Assembly (NCBI GenBank): GCA_017457305.1
Contig: JAFTHP010000053.1
Coordinates: 1-63,007 of the forward strand
Direction of reading: 5' to 3'
DNA: 63,007 bases
Source: Clostridia bacterium
GTDB lineage: Bacteria > Bacillota > Clostridia > Christensenellales > CAG-314
Position numbers and translations under genes: made by a program. Below are positions 38,401-45,775 of this stretch, one piece after another. The stretch's first letter is position 1, and the number at the start of each line of letters is the position of its first letter. The notes under the pieces are model-generated. The model was given only the letters and a program-made list of their open reading frames with translations. It made no database searches and was not told the origin of the DNA.

Positions 38401-38784
38401 TGTACAAGAAGCATCTGTACATTTGCCACAGGTTGGACAAGCACTTTGACAAGTGTGTGTTGTGCCTTGTCCTGTTGCTGGGATAACGTCGGTGTAGCTA
38501 TCGCCACAATGCTCGCATGTGTAAACTGTGCGACCATCTGTTGTTGCCGTTGCATCCACTTGCTCAGTTACCTTGTAGCTGTGCAAAGTGGGAACCTTGG
38601 CTACTGCTACTGTGTAGCTATCTCCACATTGTTCGCAAGTGAAAGTGCGAACACCATCTTGACTACAAGTTGGATAGGTAGTTATCTCACTTACATAGTT
38701 GTGTTGGTGTTTATCACAAGAAATAAGCGCAAATGAAGTTAGCATAAGTGCTAAAACCAGTACAATACAAATTGATTTTTTCAT
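35437..38784 (-). CDS. Rhamnogalacturonan acetylesterase-pectate lyase fusion lipoprotein (CE12-PL10)
   Basis: A 1115-residue exported lipoprotein with lipobox LISC (Cys23). Residues 27-105 hold two CxxCG modules, and 109-237 four Cys-rich repeats of 33 residues. The SGNH esterase domain (about 247-475) has GDST with Ser255, GHND (324-327) and DNTH with Asp445/His448, typical of CE12. A beta-sandwich (480-660) and a GGGG linker follow. The PL10 lyase domain (about 763-1085) has LDNGGWDKD, TIDNDGTYSE, FNDNAMVN and WCAQHHP. It would deacetylate pectin and cleave polygalacturonate by beta-elimination. The start was set at ATG 38784 because GGAG precedes it; an in-frame GTG at 38802 lies in a hairpin. 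The methylesterase downstream probably works with it. Confidence 0.87.
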   Translation of the reverse strand: MKKSICIVLVLALMLTSFALISCDKHQHNYVSEITTYPTCSQDGVRTFTCEQCGDSYTVAVAKVPTLHSYKVTEQVDATATTDGRTVYTCEHCGDSYTDVIPATGQGTTHTCQSACPTCGKCTDASCTESACLDKCAGHAPAHVCTSVCSICGNCTNTSCTESACATKCQGHQPVHTCESICDTCGKCTDASCTESACLDKCAGHAPAHVCTSVCSICGNCTNASCTESACATKCQGHNQQGGDTPVKLFMVGDSTVCNYGSETDKVYPRNGYGMWVGNYLNSNVTVVNLALSGRSSKSFLAEANYQSLLSQISAGDYLMIGFGHNDEKSDDATRYTNPTGDVNDQTSFQYHLYTYYIKVALDAGATPILCTPIVRRDINGNYAGSSGHVTNGGDYAQAIIDLGAKYNVTVINLRDLTKELYSSLSNEQTAKMHATSGAVETVIDNTHLNSYGAAHVAYMLCKQLATTSNGLAAYVDQSKLVAPVYEKVIVKNQFDQPEDGDVTVYGSWELTTYTNHGQGKHQGINLIYYCAGPMEGKVSGGVGYVKATDSAGNGTVKDGVIGTEKGYLEFIPETDGQITIPLKKATSKTLFINSINNETYAVTLVGSFAAGLEEQTGEGYTVTLQDDRFNLTLDVKYGYTYRIAIQGSKMCVYDCTWVPSQNGGGGSQDQEEVLEPTVDLTPTNTVVVMLDGDYTNADLSKLQLKAYNSDFYGLNYKLDQTLTIVDYVAELVEGKTKVTFTVAEQVYGIYVADHNTVPTYDADKTSAIISRAANAVTWQLDNGGWDKDYTTHISRAWNGTESKITKGWTANGKDLGTIDNDGTYSEMRLIAEAYLLTADSTQKQTFLASFTKAMTFLQNLQYPTGGFAQVYPRRGQYSDNVTFNDNAMVNVLKLLQDMSLSRYPFGEDSIADTATKELATTMVSKGVEYILQSQIVVNGTKTGWCAQHHPSTYAPVKARVYEHVSISGSESVEIIKFLLTQVDNAKAQSAAKAAIAYLDSVKLENTTYDNQTAPYIYEKQGETVWYRFYEIGTNKGIFSDMSGEIKYDITQISEERRTGYNWCVDTPKKLLKVYNEVGYYANKVVVVASAEITGNGCSITSGSVINVETPFVAE
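38072..38466 (-). repeat. Near-perfect 198-bp tandem duplication in the Cys-rich region
   Basis: The segment starting at 38072 recurs from 38270 with few changes; 198 bp equals two 33-residue Cys-rich units. The low divergence shows a recent in-frame expansion. Confidence 0.85.
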
Positions 38785-38794
38785 ATTATTCTCC

Positions 38795-38816
38795 GTTGCC
38801 ACAAAATGTTGGCAAC
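38795..38816 (-). promoter_or_regulatory. Hairpin abutting the pectate lyase ribosome site
   Basis: A perfect 7-bp stem GTTGCCA/TGGCAAC with an 8-base loop. On the minus-strand mRNA its 3' base is directly followed by the GGAG ribosome site, so it could influence initiation. The rest of the gap to 39141 has no firm promoter. Confidence 0.5.
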
Positions 38817-39031
38817 TTTATTTTTTTTAAATAAAATACAAAAGTCAATACTAAATTTTCAAATTGCTGTATTGTGTATATAAATATCCGTTTTGTGATG
38901 GAAAATATTGTTTTTATGTATTGACAAAACCATATTGATGAGCATTAAACTATCAAAACTACTTGCGTAGATAGAAAGACAACATTAACAAATCCAAGCA
39001 GTTGCTGTAAATGGAAAGGTAGGAAAAACAG

Positions 39032-39130
39032 ATGTTGAAAGAGATGCAAATTTTGCAAATAAATAGATTTAATTACACCTATTTTCTAATACATTTTATA
39101 GGTTATATCAATCCTATTTTAAAACATTAA
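39032..39130 (+). CDS. Possible small ORF, 32 residues (doubtful)
   Basis: ATG at 39032 follows AGGTAGG by about 8 bases and the frame stays open for 32 codons, starting MLKEMQILQINRFN. No family is recognised and the composition is that of AT-rich noncoding DNA. It lies alone in the gap between the pectate lyase gene and ppa. Confidence 0.15.
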   Translation: MLKEMQILQINRFNYTYFLIHFIGYINPILKH

Positions 39131-39141
39131 TTGTAATAAAA

Positions 39142-39168
39142 AAATCCACCTGTGTGCAAGGTGGATTT
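39142..39168 (-). terminator. Terminator of the lysR-ppa unit
   Basis: A perfect 9-bp stem AAATCCACC/GGTGGATTT with a 9-base loop, followed on the minus strand by TTTTATTA. Confidence 0.8.
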
Positions 39169-39196
39169 CATAGTTTAGATATGTAGGATTTTCAAA

Positions 39197-39733
39197 TTAG
39201 CGTTGGGAAAGAATCTTTTCGATGTACAAATCGATGGAGGTTTGGATGATGTCTTCAGCAACAGAAACGTCGAAAACTTCTGATACGGTTGTAGGCTTGT
39301 ATTCTAGCTCCTTGTAAACCTTGAAAAAGTGTTGCATTTCGTCAAAGATGTGCTTGGGAAGTTCGTTGATGGATTTGTAACTGTTGTAGGTAGGATCGGT
39401 GTAGGAAATTGCAATTACCTTTTCGTCCATTGCACCATTGTCGTTCATTGTGATTACGCCAATTGGGTAGCATCTTACTAGTGACAAGGGCAAAAGAGGC
39501 TCGGAACTGAGGATTAGTACGTCCATTGGGTCGCCGTCATCTGCCAAAGTGCGTGGGATAAAGCCATAGTTTGCTGGATAATGGGTGGATGTGTACAAAA
39601 TGCGGTCCAAAACAAGCAAGCCTGTTTCCTTATCTAGTTCGTACTTGAGCTTGCTACCCTTGGTAATTTCTACAACGGCATAAAAGTCGTCCTTTTTAAT
39701 TCTACTGCGAGATATATCGTGCCAAATGTTCAT
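39197..39733 (-). CDS. ppa: Inorganic pyrophosphatase, family I
   Basis: A 178-residue soluble pyrophosphatase hydrolysing PPi to phosphate, which pulls biosynthetic reactions forward. The signature DGDPMDVLI supplies the metal-binding aspartates; KYELDKETG and YPANYGFIP are also conserved. AAGGAG precedes the ATG. It is 15 bases after the LysR regulator gene and shares its terminator; whether the regulator controls it is unknown. Many Clostridia use family II enzymes or membrane pyrophosphatases, so a family I enzyme is a modest lineage clue. Confidence 0.95.
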   Translation of the reverse strand: MNIWHDISRSRIKKDDFYAVVEITKGSKLKYELDKETGLLVLDRILYTSTHYPANYGFIPRTLADDGDPMDVLILSSEPLLPLSLVRCYPIGVITMNDNGAMDEKVIAISYTDPTYNSYKSINELPKHIFDEMQHFFKVYKELEYKPTTVSEVFDVSVAEDIIQTSIDLYIEKILSQR

Positions 39734-39748
39734 TGTGCGCTCCTTGTG

Positions 39749-40624
39749 TTATTCGTATTTGAAAAGCTTGGCAAATTGGATGAAGTTTTCTGCATCGGAA
39801 TACAAATTGCCGCTCTTTGCCCAAATGAGAACAATATCTTGGATGATGGGCTGGTCTAGTGGGATGCAAACGAGGTCTTGGTCCTTTTCGGCTAGTTGAC
39901 GGTACAAAAATGCACCAGCATTGCCGTAGGAAAGGAATTGCTTGATTGTGTACAGCTGTGAGGAGTTAAGTACTACCTTGGGTTCTACACCAACTTCGCT
40001 AAAAGCGCGATTGATGAAAATGTTTTGATAACTATCCGCCTTGAACATGATGATGCGTTCATCTGCTAGCTCGGAAAAGCTGATGTGGGTGCGACCTGCC
40101 AATGGGTGGGACTTGCTAACGCAAAATACAAGTTCGGTGGACAAAAGAGGCAACACATTGTAACTTTCGGTAACGTTGGCATCCAAAATGGTAATACCAA
40201 GGTCTACGCTGAAAGCGTCAACGAGTTTGCGTGTTTGCAAGCTGCTTGTTTCCACCATTTCTAGTTCAACGTCAGGGAAAGCCTTGTTGTAGCTGTTGAA
40301 TAGCTGTGGGAACAAAAACGTGCTGATCATTGCTGGCACAGCAAGCTTTACGTGGTTGCGGTTGTTGCCCATATCCTTCATTTGGGATGCAAGGGTATCT
40401 ACCGATTGCAAAATGTAGTTGACCTTGTCCAAAAAGTAACTACCTTCCACAGTTAGCTGCAATCTGTTGTGCTTGCGATGGAATAACTTTACACCAAATT
40501 CTTCTTCTAGCTCCTTGATGCAGAAGGAGATGGTTGGTTGGCTGACAAAAAGCTCTTCGGCAGCCTTTGTAATTCCGCCATACTTGCATACGGTTTGAAA
40601 ATACTTCATCTGTAACAGTTTCAT
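39749..40624 (-). CDS. LysR-family transcriptional regulator
   Basis: A 291-residue regulator. The N-terminal winged helix (MKYFQTVCKYGGITKAAEEL, SQPTISFCIKELEEE) is canonical LysR, followed by the periplasmic-binding-like effector domain from about residue 90. The effector is unknown. It is co-directional with ppa and begins with ATG behind GAGG. LysR proteins usually regulate a divergent neighbour, but none is present; the 490-bp gap upstream holds only the hemW terminator and no ORF. Confidence 0.92.
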   Translation of the reverse strand: MKLLQMKYFQTVCKYGGITKAAEELFVSQPTISFCIKELEEEFGVKLFHRKHNRLQLTVEGSYFLDKVNYILQSVDTLASQMKDMGNNRNHVKLAVPAMISTFLFPQLFNSYNKAFPDVELEMVETSSLQTRKLVDAFSVDLGITILDANVTESYNVLPLLSTELVFCVSKSHPLAGRTHISFSELADERIIMFKADSYQNIFINRAFSEVGVEPKVVLNSSQLYTIKQFLSYGNAGAFLYRQLAEKDQDLVCIPLDQPIIQDIVLIWAKSGNLYSDAENFIQFAKLFKYE

Positions 40625-40763
40625 ATTTGCGCCTCGTTATTAGTCAATTTTTATGCTAAGTTAGATTTTATTTATAAATCTTATCACAAAGTTACGATAA
40701 AATCAAGGATTTTAGCGCTGTATCATAGTTATTTTTGCTTATATTTTTGTTTTTGATAAAAAA

Positions 40764-40796
40764 AACCTATCTCACACATACAGGTGCGGATAGGTT
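40764..40796 (-). terminator. Terminator, probably of hemW
   Basis: On the minus strand, an 8-bp stem AACCTATC/GATAGGTT with a 17-base loop and a T8 tract. It lies 320 bases after the hemW stop. The stretch 40797-41113 has no gene; 14 bases at 40958-40971 repeat the hemW 3' end (41111-41124). Confidence 0.6.
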
Positions 40797-41113
40797 ATAT
40801 AATGATTTGACGTAATACTGTGCAATGACCTGCTAATCAACAAAAAGCGGAAAATAACAAGGTGATACTAGTATATAGAAATTTAGGTAAGTAGCCATAT
40901 TTGCAATTGCTTACACCAGTATGTAGCAATTATTTGGTAACTGGTTACGCTAAAAAACTACTAATCATTGTAAAAAAGGTGACTAAGAAATAGTTATCAC
41001 ATCTATACAGTGACAATAATTTGTTAAAGCTATTTAGTCTAGTGTGTAGAACTCTTTTTACAATGAATTAGCCACGTAGAAGACGTTTTGCAATAAAAAA
41101 AGGGAAAAACCTA

Positions 41114-42223
41114 CTAATCATTGTCGAAAAGTGTAACCAAAATAGAGTTAGTTACGTAGATGTGCTCGGGTGGAATAAAGATACGGTTATCTTGTTGGAC
41201 AAGCAATCCGCGAGAAAGCAAAAACTTGCTGTTGTGAAACTGGTTGAAAAAGTTGAAATCAAACTGACGTTGCAGGTAGTCAAGGTCAATGCCTTGCGTT
41301 AGCCTTAGACCAAGCATAACGTACTCTACTGCTTTGTCAAAGGTGGACAATCGCTCTTCCACTTCAATGAGTTGATGCATTGGTGTTTGTAGATAGCCTT
41401 GCAAGGTTTTGGGATTTGTATAGCGAACGTCATCAATAAAGCCACAAGCAGAAACACCAAAACCAAAATACTGACACTGTTGCCAATAGGAAAGGTTGTG
41501 CTTGCAGGGGTAACCACTCTTGGCAAAGTTAGAAATTTCGTAACGGTCAAATCCGTGGCTTGACATTACTTCTACTGCTTGGTCGTACATATCCGCCAAC
41601 GTGTCGTCATCAAAATTGTATTGACTTTTGCACAGGTTGTAGATTGGGGAATTGGGGTAAAGCTCCAACGCATACATACTAATATGGGTAAGGGGCAAGG
41701 TGCAAACAGTTTGTACGGAGTGAATAAACTCCTGCTTACTTTCTGGCAAACCAATTATTAAGTCGGCATTGATATTGGTAAAACCCACCTGACGAGCACA
41801 ATCAAAGGCTTGTAAAAAAACCTTGTAATTGTGCAATCTTCCAATGCGTTTCAATGTGCTGTCGTTAACCGATTGCAACCCAAAACTGATGCGGTTAACA
41901 CCATATTGCTTTAGTAAAGCAAGGTATTCGGTTGTGGTACTTTCGGGATTGCACTCTACTGTAAACTCGGCTAGATTAGTCAAATCAAACTTGGCGTGCA
42001 ATGCTTGAAGTAGCCTTGTAGTGTTTGTCAAAGACACACTACTAGGAGTTCCACCGCCAATAAAAATTGTGGAAATTTTGCCACCACGACTGGCATTTAT
42101 TTGTTCTATCAATTTGTCAAAATACTGGTCTTGCAAAAATAAGTCGGTGGTTGAACAAAAGGTACAATAACCGCATCTTGCCTTGCAAAATGGTATGTGA
42201 ATATAAATGCCAACGTTGTTCAT
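41114..42223 (-). CDS. hemW: Heme chaperone HemW (oxygen-independent coproporphyrinogen oxidase-like)
   Basis: A 369-residue radical SAM protein. CKARCGYC near residue 11 binds the 4Fe-4S cluster, IFIGGGTPSS is the SAM-contact motif, and the HemN-like C-terminal domain follows. HemW proteins bind heme and are proposed to insert it into acceptors rather than to oxidise coproporphyrinogen. The start was set at the ATG 42223 behind AAGGAC; an in-frame TTG at 42253 lies inside a terminator-like hairpin. It is not part of the lepA operon here, although lepA-hemW adjacency (with one gene between) is retained. Confidence 0.9.
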   Translation of the reverse strand: MNNVGIYIHIPFCKARCGYCTFCSTTDLFLQDQYFDKLIEQINASRGGKISTIFIGGGTPSSVSLTNTTRLLQALHAKFDLTNLAEFTVECNPESTTTEYLALLKQYGVNRISFGLQSVNDSTLKRIGRLHNYKVFLQAFDCARQVGFTNINADLIIGLPESKQEFIHSVQTVCTLPLTHISMYALELYPNSPIYNLCKSQYNFDDDTLADMYDQAVEVMSSHGFDRYEISNFAKSGYPCKHNLSYWQQCQYFGFGVSACGFIDDVRYTNPKTLQGYLQTPMHQLIEVEERLSTFDKAVEYVMLGLRLTQGIDLDYLQRQFDFNFFNQFHNSKFLLSRGLLVQQDNRIFIPPEHIYVTNSILVTLFDND

Positions 42224-42241
42224 AGATTGTGTCCTTGTGGT

Positions 42242-42273
42242 AAAAAAGAGCAAAAATACCAGTTTTTTGCTCT
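42242..42273 (-). terminator. Terminator-like hairpin in the hemW leader
   Basis: On the minus strand, a 10-bp stem AGAGCAAAAA/TTTTTGCTCT with a short loop, followed by T6. It ends the DUF4349 gene but also lies between the hemW promoter at 42282-42310 and the hemW ATG at 42223. Confidence 0.75.
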
Positions 42274-42281
42274 ATTTTGCG

Positions 42282-42310
42282 TTATTATGTTTGTAATAGT
42301 AGTTTGTAAA
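42282..42310 (-). promoter_or_regulatory. Candidate hemW promoter upstream of the terminator-like hairpin
   Basis: On the minus strand, TTTACA, a 17-base spacer and TAATAA. Transcripts would enter the hairpin within a few bases of their start. Confidence 0.5.
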
Positions 42311-42376
42311 AGGGCGAAAATTGTGGATATTGATTAATTTGCACAACTAAAACACCACTTTTACGAAAAACGTCTG

Positions 42377-43081
42377 TTAATTGTTGGAAGATTTATTTGC
42401 TGGCTTAGATTTGGAAATTTTGATAATCAAAATGATTAGTCCCGCCCAAAAGCCGAAGAAAACAACAAGCCCAATTGCTATACCCCAAGCACTACTGTTA
42501 TCTACAACGGACAGGTTAAGACGTACTACGTAGTAGTCCTTTGCGCCCATTGCTGCAATTTGATCCTTGAGGGAAAGAAGTTGACGGTCGATGTCGGCAA
42601 TCTTTTCGATAAGCAAAATTTTGTCGGAAGTGTCTGTTGTTGCCAAAAGCAAATCTTCGTACTGTGCACGTTGGTCGTTGAGAACGTCAATTTGGTTTTG
42701 TGTTACGTTGATTTGCTCGTCAAAACTTTGTTGAATAACGTTCATACCGCGAACCTTGCCACAAGCTGTTAGGCCGTTGACAAACTTGTCGAAGTTTTCC
42801 TTGGAAACTTGGAAGGTGTAGGATGCTTGGCGAATTCCATCATCGTCGCGATCCAACAATTGACTTACAACCTTTGCTTGATAGCGAGTTGCTTCCGATT
42901 GGATCTTTTCCAATGATTGTTCAATGTCCTTTTCCTTAGCAGAAAGGGAGATAGTTGCCCATTTTACAATACCTTGAGTATCAACACCACTGTCGATAAA
43001 GTCCTCGTAGTAGGTATCGCAACCCACAAAAATAACTAGGCAAAGAACTGCAATAATCAAAACTGGAAGAACTTTTTTCAT
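42377..43081 (-). CDS. DUF4349 lipoprotein
   Basis: A 234-residue lipoprotein: signal peptide with lipobox FVGC (Cys21), a DUF4349-type domain with SLEKIQSEATRYQAKVVS and the coiled-coil-like segment ITQ...LNDQRAQYEDLL...IEKIADIDRQLLSLKDQI, then a C-terminal transmembrane helix (WGIAIGLVVFFGFWAGLIILII) and a basic tail. It would span the space outside the membrane with both ends anchored. Function of DUF4349 is unknown. AAGGAG precedes the ATG. Upstream lie two palindromes and a tandem repeat array. Confidence 0.85.
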   Translation of the reverse strand: MKKVLPVLIIAVLCLVIFVGCDTYYEDFIDSGVDTQGIVKWATISLSAKEKDIEQSLEKIQSEATRYQAKVVSQLLDRDDDGIRQASYTFQVSKENFDKFVNGLTACGKVRGMNVIQQSFDEQINVTQNQIDVLNDQRAQYEDLLLATTDTSDKILLIEKIADIDRQLLSLKDQIAAMGAKDYYVVRLNLSVVDNSSAWGIAIGLVVFFGFWAGLIILIIKISKSKPANKSSNN

Positions 43082-43109
43082 AGCGCATCTCCTTTATGAT
43101 AATTTTTAA

Positions 43110-43129
43110 AATAGTCGAATAGGACTATT
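43110..43129. repeat. Palindrome 1 upstream of the DUF4349 gene
   Basis: AATAGTC-N6-GACTATT. Its centre lies 41 bp from that of palindrome 2. Confidence 0.6.
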
Positions 43130-43151
43130 GGGTCTTTGTGTTACATGGAAA

Positions 43152-43169
43152 ATAGTCGAATACGACTAT
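43152..43169. repeat. Palindrome 2 upstream of the DUF4349 gene
   Basis: ATAGTCG-N4-CGACTAT, sharing ATAGTCGAATA with palindrome 1. Confidence 0.6.
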
Positions 43170-43170
43170 G

Positions 43171-43574
43171 CAAATAACAAATAAGCATACAAGTGCTGCA
43201 TTATATAGGAAATAGAATAACAGCAATTATAAGATACGAGAAATAAAATAACAACAATTATAAGAACTATGCAACCAAAAAGTAAGCATACAAGTGCTAC
43301 ATTAAATGGGAAATAGAATAACAGCAATTATAAGGTGCGAGAGATAAAATAACAACAATTATAAGAACTATGCAACCAACAAGTAAACTTACAAGTACTG
43401 CATTAAATAGGAAATAGAATAACAGCAATTATAAGGTACGAGAAATAAAATAACAACAATTATAAGAACTATGCAACCAAAAAGTAAGCTTACAAGTGCT
43501 GCATTAAATAGGAAATAGAATAACAGCAATTATAAGGTACGAAAATTGTATAACAGCTATTATAATGTGCGAAA
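43171..43574. repeat. Tandem array of four 101-bp units
   Basis: Units begin at 43171, 43272, 43373 and 43474; the first three are highly similar and the last diverges in its final third. Each unit contains two internal sub-repeats with CAATTATAAG, that is TATAATTG on the minus strand. The array gives seven TATAAT boxes plus a variant, all pointing at the DUF4349 gene. No ORF is seen. The region between the array and lepA (43575-43641) is AT-rich and empty. Confidence 0.9.
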
Positions 43575-43641
43575 AATTGCATATCAGCAATGATGAAATA
43601 TATACTTAACTATAACGGAAAACTACCGTGCAAAATAACTG

Positions 43642-45441
43642 TTATTCGTCAATCTTTAGGATAGACATAAATGCTTCGGAAGGTACACTTACACTACCAA
43701 CTTGACGCATACGCTTTTTACCTTCTTTTTGCTTTTCTAGCAGCTTCTTTTTACGGGTGATGTCACCGCCGTAGCACTTAGCCAAAACGTCCTTGCGCAG
43801 AGCCTTGACAGTTTCTCGAGCGATAATCTTGTTTCCAATGGCCGCTTGGATAGGAATTTCGAACATTTGGCGTGGAATTGCTTCCTTGAGCTTGGTGGCA
43901 ATTTGTCTGCCACGTGCGTAGGCACGTTCTTCGTTGACAATGATGCTCAACGCATCGCACACTTCGCCATTTAGTAGCATATCCATACGGACAAGCTTGC
44001 CTGGAACGTAGCCCTTTAGCTCGTAATCTAAGCTTGCATAGCCACGGGTGCGTGATTTGAGTGTATCAAAGAAGTTGTAGATAATTTCGTTAAGCGGAAT
44101 TTCGTAGGTTACACGAACACGGCGAGTATCCAAATAGGTCATATCAATGAAGTTACCGCGCTTGTCTTGGCAAAGTTGCATAACGTCGCCAACGTACTCG
44201 GGTGGGGAGAAGATTTCCGCACGAACGATAGGTTCTTCTACGTGTTCGATGCTGGTTACTGGTGGCAACTTGGTGGGGTTGTCGATATCTAACACTTCCC
44301 CTGTGGTTGTGTGCACCTTGTACACTACGCTTGGGGCTGTGGTAACTAGGTCTAGGTCGAACTCTCTTTCTAGGCGCTCTTGGATGATTTCCATATGCAA
44401 CAATCCCAAAAAGCCACATCTAAAACCAAATCCCAAAGCAACGGAAGTATCTGGCTCATACGTCAAAGAAGCATCGTTGAGCTTTAGCTTTTCCAAAGAC
44501 TCCTTCAAATCGTTGTATTTGCTGCCATCCGCTGGGAAAATACCGCAAAATACCATTGGTTTTACTTCCTTGTAGCCAGTTAGTGGAGCTGGACAAGGAT
44601 TGTTTGCGTCAGTAATTGTGTCGCCCACTTTTGTATCGGATACCGTCTTGATGCTTGCACAAATATATCCAACGTCGCCAGCACGAAGGCAATCTACCGC
44701 CTTCATATGTGGAGCAAAAATACCAACTTCGGTAACGTCAAAGGTTTTGCCCTGTGTTTCGAACATCTTGATGGTTGTGCCAGTTTTTACAACGCCATCC
44801 ACAATACGAACAAAAATTATAACACCCTTGTAGTTGTCGTATTGGCAGTCGAAAATAAGCGCTTTTAGTGGACTCTCTTCTTCGCCGTGAGGAGCAGGAA
44901 TACGCTCTACTACTGCATCCAATACGTCTTGAATATTTAGCCCTTCCTTGGCAGAAACCAATGGACAACCTTCGGTATCAAGGCCGATAGTATCTTCAAT
45001 TTCCTTGCGAGCTCCGTCCACGTCGGCACTAGGTAGGTCGATTTTGTTGATAACGGGGATAATTTCCAAATCGTTTTCGATGGCAAGATAGCAGTTTGCT
45101 AGTGTTTGAGCTTCTACACCTTGGCTGGCATCTACCACAAGCAAAGCACCTTCGCAAGCGGCAAGGGAGCGAGAAACTTCGTAGTTGAAGTCAACGTGGC
45201 CAGGGGTATCAATCAAGTTGAGGGTATACTCCACCCCGTCCTTGGTGTAGGTCATCCTAACGGGTGTTAGCTTGATGGTTATTCCACGTTCGCGTTCGAT
45301 ATCCATGCTATCTAGCATTTGAGCTTCCAAGTCGCGAGAGGCAACTTGACCGGTATATTCCATCAAGCGGTCGGCTAGCGTGCTCTTACCGTGGTCGATA
45401 TGGGCGATAATGCAAAAATTACGTGTATTTTTTTGTGACAT
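43642..45441 (-). CDS. lepA: Elongation factor 4 (LepA)
   Basis: A 599-residue ribosome-associated GTPase. AHIDHGKST is G1, DTPGHVDF G3, [10 protein letters not shown]4, followed by domains II-V and the LepA C-terminal domain ending near [16 protein letters not shown]. The start was set at ATG 45441 ([10 protein letters not shown]), the position used across the family; the frame is open 26 codons further but that extension is not conserved-looking. The ribosome site is weak (GGAAAAC). LepA affects translation initiation and ribosome assembly. Confidence 0.96.
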   Translation of the reverse strand: MSQKNTRNFCIIAHIDHGKSTLADRLMEYTGQVASRDLEAQMLDSMDIERERGITIKLTPVRMTYTKDGVEYTLNLIDTPGHVDFNYEVSRSLAACEGALLVVDASQGVEAQTLANCYLAIENDLEIIPVINKIDLPSADVDGARKEIEDTIGLDTEGCPLVSAKEGLNIQDVLDAVVERIPAPHGEEESPLKALIFDCQYDNYKGVIIFVRIVDGVVKTGTTIKMFETQGKTFDVTEVGIFAPHMKAVDCLRAGDVGYICASIKTVSDTKVGDTITDANNPCPAPLTGYKEVKPMVFCGIFPADGSKYNDLKESLEKLKLNDASLTYEPDTSVALGFGFRCGFLGLLHMEIIQERLEREFDLDLVTTAPSVVYKVHTTTGEVLDIDNPTKLPPVTSIEHVEEPIVRAEIFSPPEYVGDVMQLCQDKRGNFIDMTYLDTRRVRVTYEIPLNEIIYNFFDTLKSRTRGYASLDYELKGYVPGKLVRMDMLLNGEVCDALSIIVNEERAYARGRQIATKLKEAIPRQMFEIPIQAAIGNKIIARETVKALRKDVLAKCYGGDITRKKKLLEKQKEGKKRMRQVGSVSVPSEAFMSILKIDE

Positions 45442-45692
45442 AACAGTTTTCCAATGTATAAATGTATTTGTGTGTAGCTGCTTTGATGAATACCTTTGTT
45501 GCGCCAATTTGCACATCAACAGGGTTAAATTGCCAATTAAGTTGAAAAATCTGGCATTTGTGTGGTTTGATTAGTAGACGCATAAAGATATGCTCAACTA
45601 ACAAATACTATCAATTTAACCATGCAAATGAGGCGTAACTACACACTTACCTATTTTGAATTATACCCCAAACATTGCTTTTTGTCCATATC

Positions 45693-45713
45693 TTTGGCAA
45701 TTTTTTTGCCAAA
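45693..45713. promoter_or_regulatory. Palindromic operator-like site upstream of the glycerophosphodiesterase promoter
   Basis: TTTGGCAA-N5-TTGCCAAA, a perfect 8-bp inverted repeat 6 bases before the -35 box at 45719. The remainder of the gap 45442-45692 holds no clear gene. Confidence 0.5.
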
Positions 45714-45718
45714 TTATA

Positions 45719-45747
45719 TTGATTTTTACTAACTTAAATATTATAAT
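45719..45747 (+). promoter_or_regulatory. Promoter of the glycerophosphodiesterase gene
   Basis: TTGATT, a 17-base spacer and TATAAT, about 29 bases before the ATG. Confidence 0.7.
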
Positions 45748-45775
45748 AAAAAGATAATAGGGGGTATATTGCCTT

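Noticed and set aside
38085-38486. 133-codon plus-strand ORF opposite the Cys-rich repeats
   Set aside because: It is an antisense shadow of the repetitive coding region; it has no ribosome site and its repeats mirror those of the real gene.
45442-45519. 26-codon N-terminal extension of lepA
   Set aside because: The extension has no ribosome site and the family start [10 protein letters not shown] fits ATG 45441.
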